Source: Serratia quinivorans
GTDB taxonomy: Bacteria > Pseudomonadota > Gammaproteobacteria > Enterobacterales > Enterobacteriaceae
NCBI RefSeq assembly: GCF_946227985.1
Contig: NZ_CAMKGL010000006.1
Location: 124,001-188,000, forward strand
Direction: 5' to 3'
DNA: 64,000 nt
Part shown: positions 37,369 to 45,322 of the stretch, piece after piece
Layout of the letters: every line of letters starts with the position of its first letter
Position numbering within the stretch: the stretch's first letter is position 1
Translations under genes and position numbers: made by a program
The notes under the pieces: model-generated
The model's input: only the letters and a program-made list of their open reading frames with translations
Told to the model about the DNA's origin: nothing
Databases searched by the model: none

Positions 37369-37444
37369 ATTTACTTGGCTGGGTGAAGACGGTCGATTAG
37401 CGGTTGTTGTGTGGTGGCGGGCACAAAAATAGCGATGAATTGAC

Positions 37445-37461
37445 GCTCACGGGGTGTGAGC
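37445..37461. terminator. Hairpin after treR
   Basis: GCTCAC-GGGGT-GTGAGC, a six-base-pair hairpin 55 bases past the treR stop, without a clear T-tract. It may limit read-through of treR into the bacteriocin operon promoter region. The rest of 37240-37515 holds the bacteriocin promoter only. Confidence 0.4.
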
Positions 37462-37515
37462 ATCAACAGGGGATTTCAGACTGGGGAATGTATGCGGATA
37501 AACAAAGAACCGCTA

Positions 37516-38463
37516 TCAGGCGAGTTGGCTGGGTACGATGATCTGGCGGATGCCCTGTTCGCCGCTGAGCTGGCCCAGCAGCTGTTGTGCGGCCTGCAGC
37601 CCGGCCGTGCCGTAGCCCAGATCAACCGAAAAGGTTTCGGGGAACAGGAAGTTTAGCAGCGGGGTATTACCGATACCGCACACCTGCAGCGGGGCAATAT
37701 GCTGCTGTTGCAGGTATTTGATCGCACCCAGGGCGATAGTGTCGGAGGCGCACACCAGGGCGGTAGTCTGGGCATCGATCACCGAGGCGGCCAGTTGGTA
37801 ACCGCTCTGATAGCTCAGTTCGCCCAGCGCCACACTTGGGCTAATCTGCTGTTGCCGGCAGGCGTCGAGATAGGCCTGATGGCGGCGCATACCGGTGGTG
37901 GCATCCGACAGTTGCACCCCCAGGTAGCCGATATGCCGGTGGCCCTGCTGCTGCAGGCGTTCCATCAGCAGCCGCACGGCACCGTCGTCGTCGTAGCAAA
38001 CCGAAGAAAACCCCTCGTATTCGCGCGCCAGCACCACCATTTTATCCTGCCATGGGCTGAGCATCGCCGCCGTCAGGCCGGTGAAACCGAACAGGATCAC
38101 CCCGTCGACGTTGCGCTGCTGCAGAACGTGCAAATGCTCTTCCACCAGCCGGGTCTCGAACTGGCTTTCCATCACGATCGGGTCGAAGCCGTGCTGATAC
38201 AGCAGCGGCAACATGGTGCGTACCGCCTGGTTTTCAGACGGAGAGTCGAGACGGGAAACGATAATGCCGACCACTTTGTCGCTCTGGCCGCGCATGGCGC
38301 GTGCCGACTTGGAGGGGGTGAACCCCTGCTGACGGATCACCGCTTCCACCCGTTCGCGGGTCTGCGGGCTCACGCTGCCTTCGTTGTTCAACACGCGTGA
38401 TACGGTGGATTTACCTACGCCGCTCAGGCGTGCGATGTCCTTGATGGTCAGCCGGTTTTGCAT
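37516..38463 (-). CDS. treR: Trehalose operon repressor TreR
   Basis: 315 residues, LacI family. N-terminal helix-turn-helix LTIKDIARLSGVGKSTVSRV and hinge LNNEGSVSPQTRERVEAVIR, then a periplasmic-binding-protein-like sensor domain (VVGIIVSRLDSPSENQAVRT; YDDDGAVRLLMERLQQQGH). TreR represses treBC and is induced by trehalose 6-phosphate. The protein looks intact. In E. coli treR directly precedes treB in the same direction; here the order and direction are kept but the bacteriocin cassette lies between. Confidence 0.92.
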   Translation of the reverse strand: MQNRLTIKDIARLSGVGKSTVSRVLNNEGSVSPQTRERVEAVIRQQGFTPSKSARAMRGQSDKVVGIIVSRLDSPSENQAVRTMLPLLYQHGFDPIVMESQFETRLVEEHLHVLQQRNVDGVILFGFTGLTAAMLSPWQDKMVVLAREYEGFSSVCYDDDGAVRLLMERLQQQGHRHIGYLGVQLSDATTGMRRHQAYLDACRQQQISPSVALGELSYQSGYQLAASVIDAQTTALVCASDTIALGAIKYLQQQHIAPLQVCGIGNTPLLNFLFPETFSVDLGYGTAGLQAAQQLLGQLSGEQGIRQIIVPSQLA

Positions 38464-38558
38464 GGTTTAATTTTCATTGAGGTTAAAAGGCGTAAACTGG
38501 CGGCCTACGCTGAATGCCCGTCAGCATAGCCTATTTTCCGCAACGGATCTTGGCGCTG

Positions 38559-38609
38559 TATCCATCATCTTTCAAGTTGCAGCCAGGTGACCAGCTTGAA
38601 AGCTATAGG
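38559..38609. repeat. Miniature element made of the two arms of the 14676 repeat
   Basis: 51 bases: TCATCTTTCAAGTTGCAGCC followed by AGCTTGAAAGCTATAGG. These are the outer arms of the ERIC-like element at 14676-14873, in opposite orientation, joined without the ERIC core. The arms are inverted repeats (TTTCAAGTTGC against AGCTTGAAAG). It lies about 80 bases before mgtL. Confidence 0.7.
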
Positions 38610-38667
38610 CTAATGCAGGGATTTACGTACCGCGCTGAACGGCCGCTCTTGTCGTTTGATCTTTTCA

Positions 38668-38787
38668 TTTACCGGAGGTTATCAACCCTATGGATCCCGA
38701 TCCGACCCCGTTAGACCCTGACTCGGCTCCCCGGTAAAACCTGCCTGCTTTGCGCTGCTGTTTTACCGGTGAAGTAATAAACGGTAA
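38668..38787 (+). promoter_or_regulatory. mgtA: mgtA leader RNA with mutually exclusive hairpins
   Basis: The strand CCGGTAAAAC (38731-38740), at the end of mgtL, can pair upstream with TTTACCGG (38668-38675), which includes part of the mgtL ribosome binding site. It can also pair downstream with GTTTTACCGG (38760-38769), a perfect ten-base-pair stem. The latter strand can in turn pair with CGGTAA at 38782-38787. Such alternatives are the hallmark of the Mg2+-responsive mgtA leader. Specific matches are seen directly; the switching model is inferred from the Salmonella system. About 150 further bases follow before mgtA. Confidence 0.75.
38690..38737 (+). CDS. mgtL: MgtL leader peptide of mgtA
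   Basis: A 15-codon frame encoding MDPDPTPLDPDSAPR, very similar at its start to E. coli/Salmonella MgtL (MEPDPTPL). Five of the 15 codons are proline. In Salmonella, translation speed over these proline and acidic codons reports proline and Mg2+ levels and ribosome destabilisation, deciding whether mgtA is transcribed. GGAGG lies 12 bases upstream. Its stop codon sits inside a hairpin stem (38731-38740), as required for coupling translation to RNA folding. Confidence 0.9.
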   Translation: MDPDPTPLDPDSAPR

Positions 38788-38938
38788 CCGGTAGCGCGCG
38801 CCCGTCGTTCGCTCCTGCTGCTATAAAAATGTAAGGATCTGCCCCGGCAGAGGCTTTTTGGCGTGTCCGAAAGCCTGGCCGGGGGCGATCCCGTGTTCAC
38901 CCACTGCCGTGAGGCAATGGGCGACGAGGTGCGAAAAA

Positions 38939-41647
38939 ATGAAACTGAAAAATATCCCCCGTCAGCTGCTGGGCCTGCTCAGCCGCAATTTACCGCGCCG
39001 TTTGGTGCACCGTGACAGCCTGTTGGACGGCCTTGGCGGCAAAGCGCAGGGGTTGCCCGCCGGTTTGGCACAGCAGCGGCTGGAATGCGCTGCCGCGAAC
39101 ACCACCGAGCTTTATCTGCGCTTTCAAAGTCATCCGGAAGGCATAACCGACCATGAGGCGGAGCGAGTACGCGAACGCTGCGGTGAGAACGTTATTGACG
39201 ATCAGCAGCAAGAGGCCTGGTGGCAGCACCTGTGGCACTGTTATCGCAACCCGTTCAACCTGTTGCTGACCGCGCTTGGCATGATCTCTTATGCTACCGA
39301 GGATCTGACCGGGGCACTGGTGATCGCCCTGATGGTGGTGATCTCCACGCTGCTGAATTTCATTCAGGAAGCGCGCTCCAACAAGGCGGCGGATGCGCTG
39401 AAAGCCATGGTCAGCAATACCGCTACAGTAATTCGTAGTGACGCACTGACCGGTAAAAGCGAGCATCTGGAGCTGCCGATCTCGCAACTGGTGCCGGGCG
39501 ACATCATCAAGCTGGCGGCGGGCGACATGATCCCGGCGGATCTGCGCGTACTGTCGGCAAAAGATCTGTTTATCAGCCAGGCGGCGTTGACCGGTGAGTC
39601 TCTGCCGGTGGAGAAAGTCGCCGAGCTGCGTGAGCAGGCGGAAGATCCGCTGGAATGCCAGAATCTGTGCTTTATGGGCACCAACGTGGTGAGCGGCACC
39701 GCGTTGGCGATGGTGATTGGCACCGGCGGCGACACCTACTTCGGCCAATTGGCGCAGCGCGTGATCGGTCAGGATCAGCAACCCAATGCCTTCCAGAGCG
39801 GGATCAGTAAAGTCAGCTGGTTGTTGATCCGTTTCATGATGGTGATGACGCCAATTGTGCTGTTGATCAACGGCTACACCAAGGGTGACTGGTGGGAAGC
39901 GGCGCTGTTCGCGCTGTCGGTGGCGGTGGGGCTGACCCCGGAAATGCTGCCGATGATTGTCACTTCTACCCTGGCCAGAGGGGCGGTGAAACTGTCCAAA
40001 CAGAAAGTGATCGTCAAACGCCTGGACGCCATTCAGAACTTTGGTGCCATGGACATTCTGTGCACCGACAAAACCGGCACCCTGACCCAGGATAGAATCG
40101 TGCTGGAGCGCCATACCGACGTGTTCGGCGTCGCCAGCGATCGGGTGCTGCATTATGCCTGGCTGAACAGCTTCTACCAGACCGGGCTGAAAAACCTGCT
40201 CGACGTGGCGGTGCTGAGCTGCGCACAGCAAAGCCAACAGCCGGACGCGTTGCAGCATTACCACAAAGTGGATGAGATCCCGTTTGATTTTGAACGCCGC
40301 CGTATGTCGGTGGTGGTGGCTAAAGACGCGCAATATCACGAGCTGATCTGCAAGGGCGCGCTGGAAGAGATGCTGGCGATTTGCAGCCATGTGCGGCAGG
40401 AAGATCAAGTGATCCCGCTGACTGAGGCGTTGTTGGCACGCATACGGCGCGTTACCGACGATCTTAACCAGCAGGGGCTGCGGGTGGTGGCGGTAGCCAA
40501 CAAGATCCTGCCGGCGCAGGCTTATGAATACGGCGTGGCCGATGAAATGGATCTGATCCTCGAAGGGTATGTGGCCTTCCTCGATCCGCCAAAAGAGAGC
40601 ACCGAACCGGCGCTGGCGGCGCTGAAAAACAGCGGCGTAACGGTGAAGATCCTCACCGGCGACAACGAGCTGGTGGCGGCCAAGGTGTGTAAAGACGTTG
40701 GGCTGGCGGCGGATCATGTGCTGCGCGGCAGTGAAATTGAACAGATGGACGACCAGCAACTGGCGCAGGTGGCGGCGCGTACCACGGTGTTCGCCAAGCT
40801 GACGCCGTTGCATAAGGAACGTATCGTCAAGCTGCTGCGTCAGCAGGGCCATGTGGTCGGCTTTATGGGCGACGGAATTAACGATGCCCCGGCGCTGCGT
40901 GCGGCGGATATCGGGATTTCAGTGGATTCTGCGGTGGATATCGCCAAGGAAGCCGCGGATATTATCCTGTTGGAAAAAAGCCTGATGGTGCTGGAGCAGG
41001 GGGTGATTGAGGGGCGTCGCACCTTCGCCAATATGCTCAAATACATCAAGATGACCGCCAGTTCCAACTTCGGTAACGTCTTCAGCGTGCTGATTGCCAG
41101 TGCCTTTTTGCCGTTCCTGCCGATGTTGCCGCTGCACCTGCTGATCCAGAACCTGATGTATGACATTTCGCAGATCGCCATTCCGTTCGACAATGTCGAT
41201 GACGATCAGATAACCCAGCCACAGCGCTGGAACTCCGGCGATATTGGGCGTTTTATGGTGTTCTTTGGGCCGATCAGTTCGATTTTCGACGTGCTGACCT
41301 TTAGCCTGATGTGGTGGGTGTTTAAAGCCAATACGCCGGAAATGCAGACGTTATTCCAGTCCGGCTGGTTCATTGAAGGGCTGCTGTCGCAAACGCTGAT
41401 TGTGCATATGATCCGCACGCGCAAAATTCCGTTTATCCAGAGCCGTCCTTCATGGCCGCTGTGCATCATGACCTTGCTGGTGATCGCCACCGGTATCGGC
41501 CTGACCTTCTCGCCGCTGGCCAGTTTCCTGCAGCTGCAGGCGCTGCCGCTCGGCTACTTCCCATGGCTGGTGCTGATCCTGGGCGGTTATATGGTGCTGA
41601 CCCAGTGTGTGAAAGGCTGGTTTGTGCGCCGTTACGGCTGGCAGTAA
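38939..41647 (+). CDS. mgtA: Magnesium-transporting P-type ATPase MgtA
   Basis: 902 residues, P3B-type ATPase importing Mg2+ across the inner membrane. Phosphorylated Asp377 in DKTGTLT, the actuator motif ALTGESLPVEK, and the hinge GFMGDGINDAPALRAADIGI are intact; about ten helices flank them. The start MKLKNIPRQLLGLLSRN was preferred over an open frame 27 codons longer. Expression is expected at low Mg2+ (PhoPQ in relatives, though I found no clear PhoP box) and through the MgtL leader. In E. coli mgtA likewise follows treR. Confidence 0.95.
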   Translation: MKLKNIPRQLLGLLSRNLPRRLVHRDSLLDGLGGKAQGLPAGLAQQRLECAAANTTELYLRFQSHPEGITDHEAERVRERCGENVIDDQQQEAWWQHLWHCYRNPFNLLLTALGMISYATEDLTGALVIALMVVISTLLNFIQEARSNKAADALKAMVSNTATVIRSDALTGKSEHLELPISQLVPGDIIKLAAGDMIPADLRVLSAKDLFISQAALTGESLPVEKVAELREQAEDPLECQNLCFMGTNVVSGTALAMVIGTGGDTYFGQLAQRVIGQDQQPNAFQSGISKVSWLLIRFMMVMTPIVLLINGYTKGDWWEAALFALSVAVGLTPEMLPMIVTSTLARGAVKLSKQKVIVKRLDAIQNFGAMDILCTDKTGTLTQDRIVLERHTDVFGVASDRVLHYAWLNSFYQTGLKNLLDVAVLSCAQQSQQPDALQHYHKVDEIPFDFERRRMSVVVAKDAQYHELICKGALEEMLAICSHVRQEDQVIPLTEALLARIRRVTDDLNQQGLRVVAVANKILPAQAYEYGVADEMDLILEGYVAFLDPPKESTEPALAALKNSGVTVKILTGDNELVAAKVCKDVGLAADHVLRGSEIEQMDDQQLAQVAARTTVFAKLTPLHKERIVKLLRQQGHVVGFMGDGINDAPALRAADIGISVDSAVDIAKEAADIILLEKSLMVLEQGVIEGRRTFANMLKYIKMTASSNFGNVFSVLIASAFLPFLPMLPLHLLIQNLMYDISQIAIPFDNVDDDQITQPQRWNSGDIGRFMVFFGPISSIFDVLTFSLMWWVFKANTPEMQTLFQSGWFIEGLLSQTLIVHMIRTRKIPFIQSRPSWPLCIMTLLVIATGIGLTFSPLASFLQLQALPLGYFPWLVLILGGYMVLTQCVKGWFVRRYGWQ

Positions 41648-41655
41648 TCTCTCAA

Positions 41656-41681
41656 GCCCTCTCTGCACTGCAAGAGAGGGC
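41656..41681 (+). terminator. Hairpin after mgtA
   Basis: GCCCTCTC-TGCACTGCAA-GAGAGGGC, an eight-base-pair stem nine bases after the mgtA stop, without a strong T-run. Probable transcription end. Confidence 0.55.
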
Positions 41682-41709
41682 ATCTGTGATCCATCCCGTC
41701 GGCTCACAT

Positions 41710-42228
41710 TCATTTGCTTTTTCGGCTGCCATTCACCGTCATTTTGTTAGCGTCCAATTGCGATGTGAAGTTGTAGACAACCTGCACAATGACACCTTTT
41801 TCGCTCTTTAAGGTTCTTACCATCACGGTTTCCGTGAGATCTGCACCGCGCCAGCATACATTGTCAATATTGCAGTTGCCCTGGCGTTCGTAGCCGATTG
41901 ATGTCAGGTAATCGTCAATTTTATGGGTATCCTCGGTACCGTAAAATTTCACTGCATACACATGCGTTGCAGGGCCCGTGATGTTGGCGAAATCGAAGTC
42001 ATAACGGGGGGTAATACGGGGAATTTTTCTCAGAATCTCGGGCGTATAAAAATCATACTCCCGTTTATTTTGCTCGGTATAGTGCGCGCTGCCAGCAAAC
42101 TCCATCTGCATATAGGGCCAGATATACGCGAGCGCAGCAGCACTCACGATAACAACGACGCTGAGTAGCTTAAGTGATCTACGCATAGGGTAATGTTCCC
42201 CCTTTCGCTTTATCAATGTATGAGCCAT
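41710..42228 (-). CDS. Unrecognised membrane-anchored protein
   Basis: 172 residues from the ATG that overlaps the stop of the upstream gene (TGATG); an internal ATG giving MRRSLKLLSVVVIVSAAALA is an alternative start. A single hydrophobic segment at about 19-35 suggests an anchor with the rest periplasmic. The outer part (residues 40-172) has two close cysteines (GNCNIDNVCWRG) that could form a disulphide. I do not recognise the family. It forms a two-gene unit with the gene before it and lies between mgtA and the Anbu cluster, a position where E. coli has ridA. Confidence 0.55.
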   Translation of the reverse strand: MAHTLIKRKGEHYPMRRSLKLLSVVVIVSAAALAYIWPYMQMEFAGSAHYTEQNKREYDFYTPEILRKIPRITPRYDFDFANITGPATHVYAVKFYGTEDTHKIDDYLTSIGYERQGNCNIDNVCWRGADLTETVMVRTLKSEKGVIVQVVYNFTSQLDANKMTVNGSRKSK

Positions 42229-42506
42229 CAGCGCTGGCGTTCGAAATATGAACGGCCTCTTTTAATGCGCCAGATAATAAATTTACCCATTTTTATGGTG
42301 TAAAACGGATCAACCATAGACTGTGAATAGGTAATATCGTATCGATCCTGACCAGAAGATTCTCCGGTCTCAAGACTTCTCAACACGGTTTTGATGTCAG
42401 TACCCTGAGCATGGCCCAGATCAATCCATCCAAGAACCTCTGTGTAGATCAATCCATAGGGACTGCCATATTCCCGCCCATCAATGATGTCGCGACGCTT
42501 ACTCAT
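42228..42506 (-). CDS. Unrecognised small protein, possibly a truncated copy
   Basis: 92 residues (MSKRRDIIDGREYGSPYGLI). The segment YTEVLGWIDLGHAQGTDIKT looks like the conserved start of a larger family, and the protein ends abruptly after FIIWRIKRGRSYFERQR, so it may be truncated. No catalytic motif or signal peptide was identified. It is coupled to the following gene by a one-base overlap, suggesting a functional pair, perhaps effector and partner; that is speculation. Confidence 0.5.
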   Translation of the reverse strand: MSKRRDIIDGREYGSPYGLIYTEVLGWIDLGHAQGTDIKTVLRSLETGESSGQDRYDITYSQSMVDPFYTIKMGKFIIWRIKRGRSYFERQR

Positions 42507-42592
42507 CCTTGACCCTTTTTCCCGTTTGATTAACTGATGAATATTAACAAGTCAGCCGGTCATTACATGGCGGGGATATCTTTTTAAGAAAA

Positions 42593-42736
42593 GTGGCCGA
42601 AGTAGCATCCATTACGCGTTACGGATGTCAGTTTGTGCAAAAAACAGGTTTGATGCCGGATGCAGAGAGAGACGAAGTGGTGATTGCGGCGGTCTACCCG
42701 CTGGAAGCCCTGCTGCGTGCCAGCGCGATCGAATAA
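42593..42736 (+). pseudogene. Short coding remnant before the Anbu cluster
   Basis: A 47-codon frame from GTG (VAEVASITRYGCQFVQKTGL) ending YPLEALLRASAIE. The frame is open 15 codons further upstream without a good start or ribosome binding site. Composition is protein-like and the C-terminal end looks genuine, so it is probably the 3' end of a lost gene. Family not recognised. The rest of 42507-42797 shows nothing else. Confidence 0.3.
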
Positions 42737-42797
42737 TTTTCTGCATCGCCGGGCTCAGCATGCGTAGGGGCTCTGCATGCTGAGCCCTCACAAAAAC

Positions 42798-43526
42798 CTA
42801 CAGCTGCAGCGGCGGCAACTGTTTGAAAATGCTGACCAGCCCTTCGCCCCAGCCTTTGCGGATGGCGTTGAAATGCGGATGATCCTCGGTGATGCGGTAT
42901 TGTTGTGCGCTGCTGAAACTGTCGCGCGGGTAAATCATCACGTCGAGCGGCAGGCCGACCGACAGGTTACTGCGTAGCGTAGAATCGAGGGAGATTAGCG
43001 CGCACTGCATCGCCTGTTCCAGCGGGGTATCGTAGTTCAGCACTCGATCAATAATTGGTTTACCGTATTTGCTTTCGCCAATCTGGAAATAGGGCGTATC
43101 GCGGGTGGCTTCGATAAAATTACCCTGCGGATAGATATGGAACAGCCGCATCTCTTCGCCATGGATCTGGCCGCCGAGCAACAGGCTACAGCTAAAATCG
43201 GTGGTGCTGCCGCTCTGCTGGGCTTCGCTGTCGCGTTGGATCACTTCTCGTACCGTTTCGCCCACCAGCGTGGCGGCTTCGTACAGGCTGGGGGCATTGA
43301 GCAGATTGGGGCGTTCGGCGTCTTTGCAGCGCCGTTGCAGCAGGCTGATGATGCTTTGGGTGGTCGCCAGATTGCCGGCACTTTGCAGCACCAGCAGGCG
43401 CTCCCCCTCCTGCTGGAACACGTGCAGTTTGCGGAAGGTAGAAATATGGTCCACTCCGGCATTGGTGCGTGAATCAGAAGCAAAGACCAGCCCGGATGAC
43501 AAGCGCATGGCCACACAATAGGTCAT
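42798..43526 (-). CDS. Anbu-type proteasome-like protease
   Basis: 242 residues; ancestral beta-subunit (Anbu) of the Ntn-hydrolase family. After Met removal the nucleophile would be Thr2 in MTYCVAMRLSSGLVFASDSR, with the SDSRTNAG motif typical of the group. GSTTDFSCSLLLGGQI and EQAMQCALISLDSTLRSNLS follow the known pattern. Anbu forms open lock-washer or dodecameric particles; its substrates are not established. GAGG lies eight bases before the start. It is last in a run with transglutaminase, alpha-E and ATP-grasp genes, the well-known co-occurring set. Confidence 0.92.
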   Translation of the reverse strand: MTYCVAMRLSSGLVFASDSRTNAGVDHISTFRKLHVFQQEGERLLVLQSAGNLATTQSIISLLQRRCKDAERPNLLNAPSLYEAATLVGETVREVIQRDSEAQQSGSTTDFSCSLLLGGQIHGEEMRLFHIYPQGNFIEATRDTPYFQIGESKYGKPIIDRVLNYDTPLEQAMQCALISLDSTLRSNLSVGLPLDVMIYPRDSFSSAQQYRITEDHPHFNAIRKGWGEGLVSIFKQLPPLQL

Positions 43527-43601
43527 TCCACATTCCCTCAAAACAAGACTGGCACGCCGCCAAATGCCAGCGTGCCGTAAACCTTCATTTTCGGCAACAG
43601 G

Positions 43602-44396
43602 CTATTGCCCGCTGGGCATCATTTGCACTTCGGCGATGGTCTGCATATTCTCGCAGCCGCCGCCCAGCCGCATGCCGCGCACCGGGCAGGCGTCCAGATA
43701 GTCGATGCCTACCGCCAGCTTAAGGTGCTGATTCGGCAGACGGGTGTTGTTGGTCACGTCAAAACTGTGCCAGCGTTCGTCGACCCAGGCTTCCGCCCAG
43801 GCATGGGTGGCGACGTGGGTAGAGTCCTCGCTGTAAAGATAGCCGCTGACATAACGCGCCGGAATATTCAGGCTGCGGCAGCAGGCCAGAAATACGTGGG
43901 TGTGATCCTGACAGACGCCGGTACCGGTGGCGAACGCCTGGGCCGCGCTGTCGGTAACGCTGGTGGAGCCAGGGCTGTAAGGCATTTTCAGCAGCAGTTC
44001 GCCCATCAGGTTTTCCAGCCCGGCAAGCACCGCCTGCGGCTGGTAATAGCGCAGGGCAAAGGCCTGGATCGCGCTGTCGGGCTGGGTCAACGGGCTGTGG
44101 CGCAGGAATACCAGCGGTGACAGATGCCCCATCACCTGATCCTCTACGCCGTCTTCAATCTCCACCACGCCGTGGGCCTGAATGGTGATCGCCTGATGTG
44201 GGTGATCCAGCGTCAGCACGTGCAGCACGTTACCGAAGGCATCGGTGGTACACACCGCATCTTCCGGCAGCGTCAGTTGCCAGGAGATCACGCGCTGGTG
44301 CCGGGAGTTCTGTGGCGTCAGGCGCAGATACTGGGTGCTGCGCTGCACCTGCTGGGCGTAGGTATAATGGGTATTGTGCTCAATGTTGAGTTTCAT
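43602..44396 (-). CDS. Transglutaminase-like cysteine protease
   Basis: 264 residues. N-terminal beta domain (MKLNIEHNTHYTYAQQVQRS) and a transglutaminase core with catalytic Cys in GTGVCQDHTHVFLACCRSLN, His in THAWAEAWVD, and Asp in FDVTNNTRLPNQ. Members of this group are thought to hydrolyse or transfer peptide amide bonds. The start overlaps the alpha-E stop as ATGA; an upstream open frame lies within alpha-E. It is 75 bases before anbu. Confidence 0.92.
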   Translation of the reverse strand: MKLNIEHNTHYTYAQQVQRSTQYLRLTPQNSRHQRVISWQLTLPEDAVCTTDAFGNVLHVLTLDHPHQAITIQAHGVVEIEDGVEDQVMGHLSPLVFLRHSPLTQPDSAIQAFALRYYQPQAVLAGLENLMGELLLKMPYSPGSTSVTDSAAQAFATGTGVCQDHTHVFLACCRSLNIPARYVSGYLYSEDSTHVATHAWAEAWVDERWHSFDVTNNTRLPNQHLKLAVGIDYLDACPVRGMRLGGGCENMQTIAEVQMMPSGQ

Positions 44397-45322
44397 TGTG
44401 CCTCCAGATAGGTGTGATGGATGCTTTCCGCAATGCCGCCAATTTGCCCAAGAAAGGCGTCCAGCCAGTCGTTCAGCCCGACCCGGTTCAAATCCTTCAT
44501 GCTGCTGAAGCGCAGTTCGGCGTGCAGCGTATGTGCCAGCCGGCGTGGTTGATTGGCGCTGTTGCCACCAATCTGCTCCAGCTGTTGCACCATATCGCCG
44601 ACGCAAGCCAGCAGGGAACGCGGGATCTCATTACGCAGGATCATCAGTTCGGCAATGGTGTCGCGGCTGAGCTGCTGCTTGTAGATGCTGTGATAGGCCT
44701 CGCGGGCGCTGACCGCCCGTAGCAGCGTATCCATGCGGTAATACTCGCGTACCGGGTCGCCATCGCTGTCCATCAGCGCATTTTTCACCCCCAGCAGGCG
44801 GGCGGTGCTGTCGGCCCGTTCCAGCAGGGTGCCGAGGCGGATAAAGCACATGGCGTCGCTGCGCAGCAGGGTGCCGAACATGGCGCCGCGAAACAGGTGT
44901 GAGCGTTCTTTTACCCAGTCGAAGAAGGCATCGGCGCCCACCGAGCCAATGCCCTGGCGGCGGATCAGCTTCATCTCGATCCAGGTGGAGTTAATGCACT
45001 CCCAAACCTCGGAAGACAGGCTGCCGCGTACCGCGTGGGCGTTGTTCCAGCCCATCTGCAAACAGCTGTAAATGCTGCTGTGGTTGCGGCTGTCGAGGGC
45101 AAAAAAACTGACCAGATTGGCCATGGTCAGGTCAGGATAGGCTGCGGCATACAGCTCCCCGGTGCTGGTCAGGTTGAGCGGCACCTGCAGATCCTGATCT
45201 TCGCTGTCGCGGATCGGCATCATCGACAGCTTGTTGGTGACGTCGAGTACCCGGGCGATGCTTTCTGCCCGCTCCAGATAGCGGGCCATCCAATAGAGTT
45301 CACTGGCAGTTCGGCTCAGCAT
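44393..45322 (-). CDS. Alpha-E domain protein (DUF403)
   Basis: 309 residues, all-helical. MLSRTASELYWMARYLERAE and SIARVLDVTNKLSMM are the classic N-terminal signature with repeated R-x2-E and W-x-ARY-ER patterns. The biochemical role is unknown; it always accompanies circularly permuted ATP-grasp and transglutaminase genes and was proposed to take part in peptide synthesis or protein modification. It overlaps the ATP-grasp gene by seven bases. Confidence 0.93.
   Translation of the reverse strand: MLSRTASELYWMARYLERAESIARVLDVTNKLSMMPIRDSEDQDLQVPLNLTSTGELYAAAYPDLTMANLVSFFALDSRNHSSIYSCLQMGWNNAHAVRGSLSSEVWECINSTWIEMKLIRRQGIGSVGADAFFDWVKERSHLFRGAMFGTLLRSDAMCFIRLGTLLERADSTARLLGVKNALMDSDGDPVREYYRMDTLLRAVSAREAYHSIYKQQLSRDTIAELMILRNEIPRSLLACVGDMVQQLEQIGGNSANQPRRLAHTLHAELRFSSMKDLNRVGLNDWLDAFLGQIGGIAESIHHTYLEAQ

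Noticed and set aside
38610-38689. PhoP box before mgtL
   Set aside because: No convincing pair of GTTTA half-sites with five-base spacing.
38738-38938. Complete M-box riboswitch before mgtA
   Set aside because: Hairpins are present but I could not identify the conserved M-box core by eye; described only as leader hairpins.
38990-40852. 620-codon open frame opposite mgtA
   Set aside because: Antisense shadow of a GC-rich gene; no start signals, and mgtA is clearly coding.
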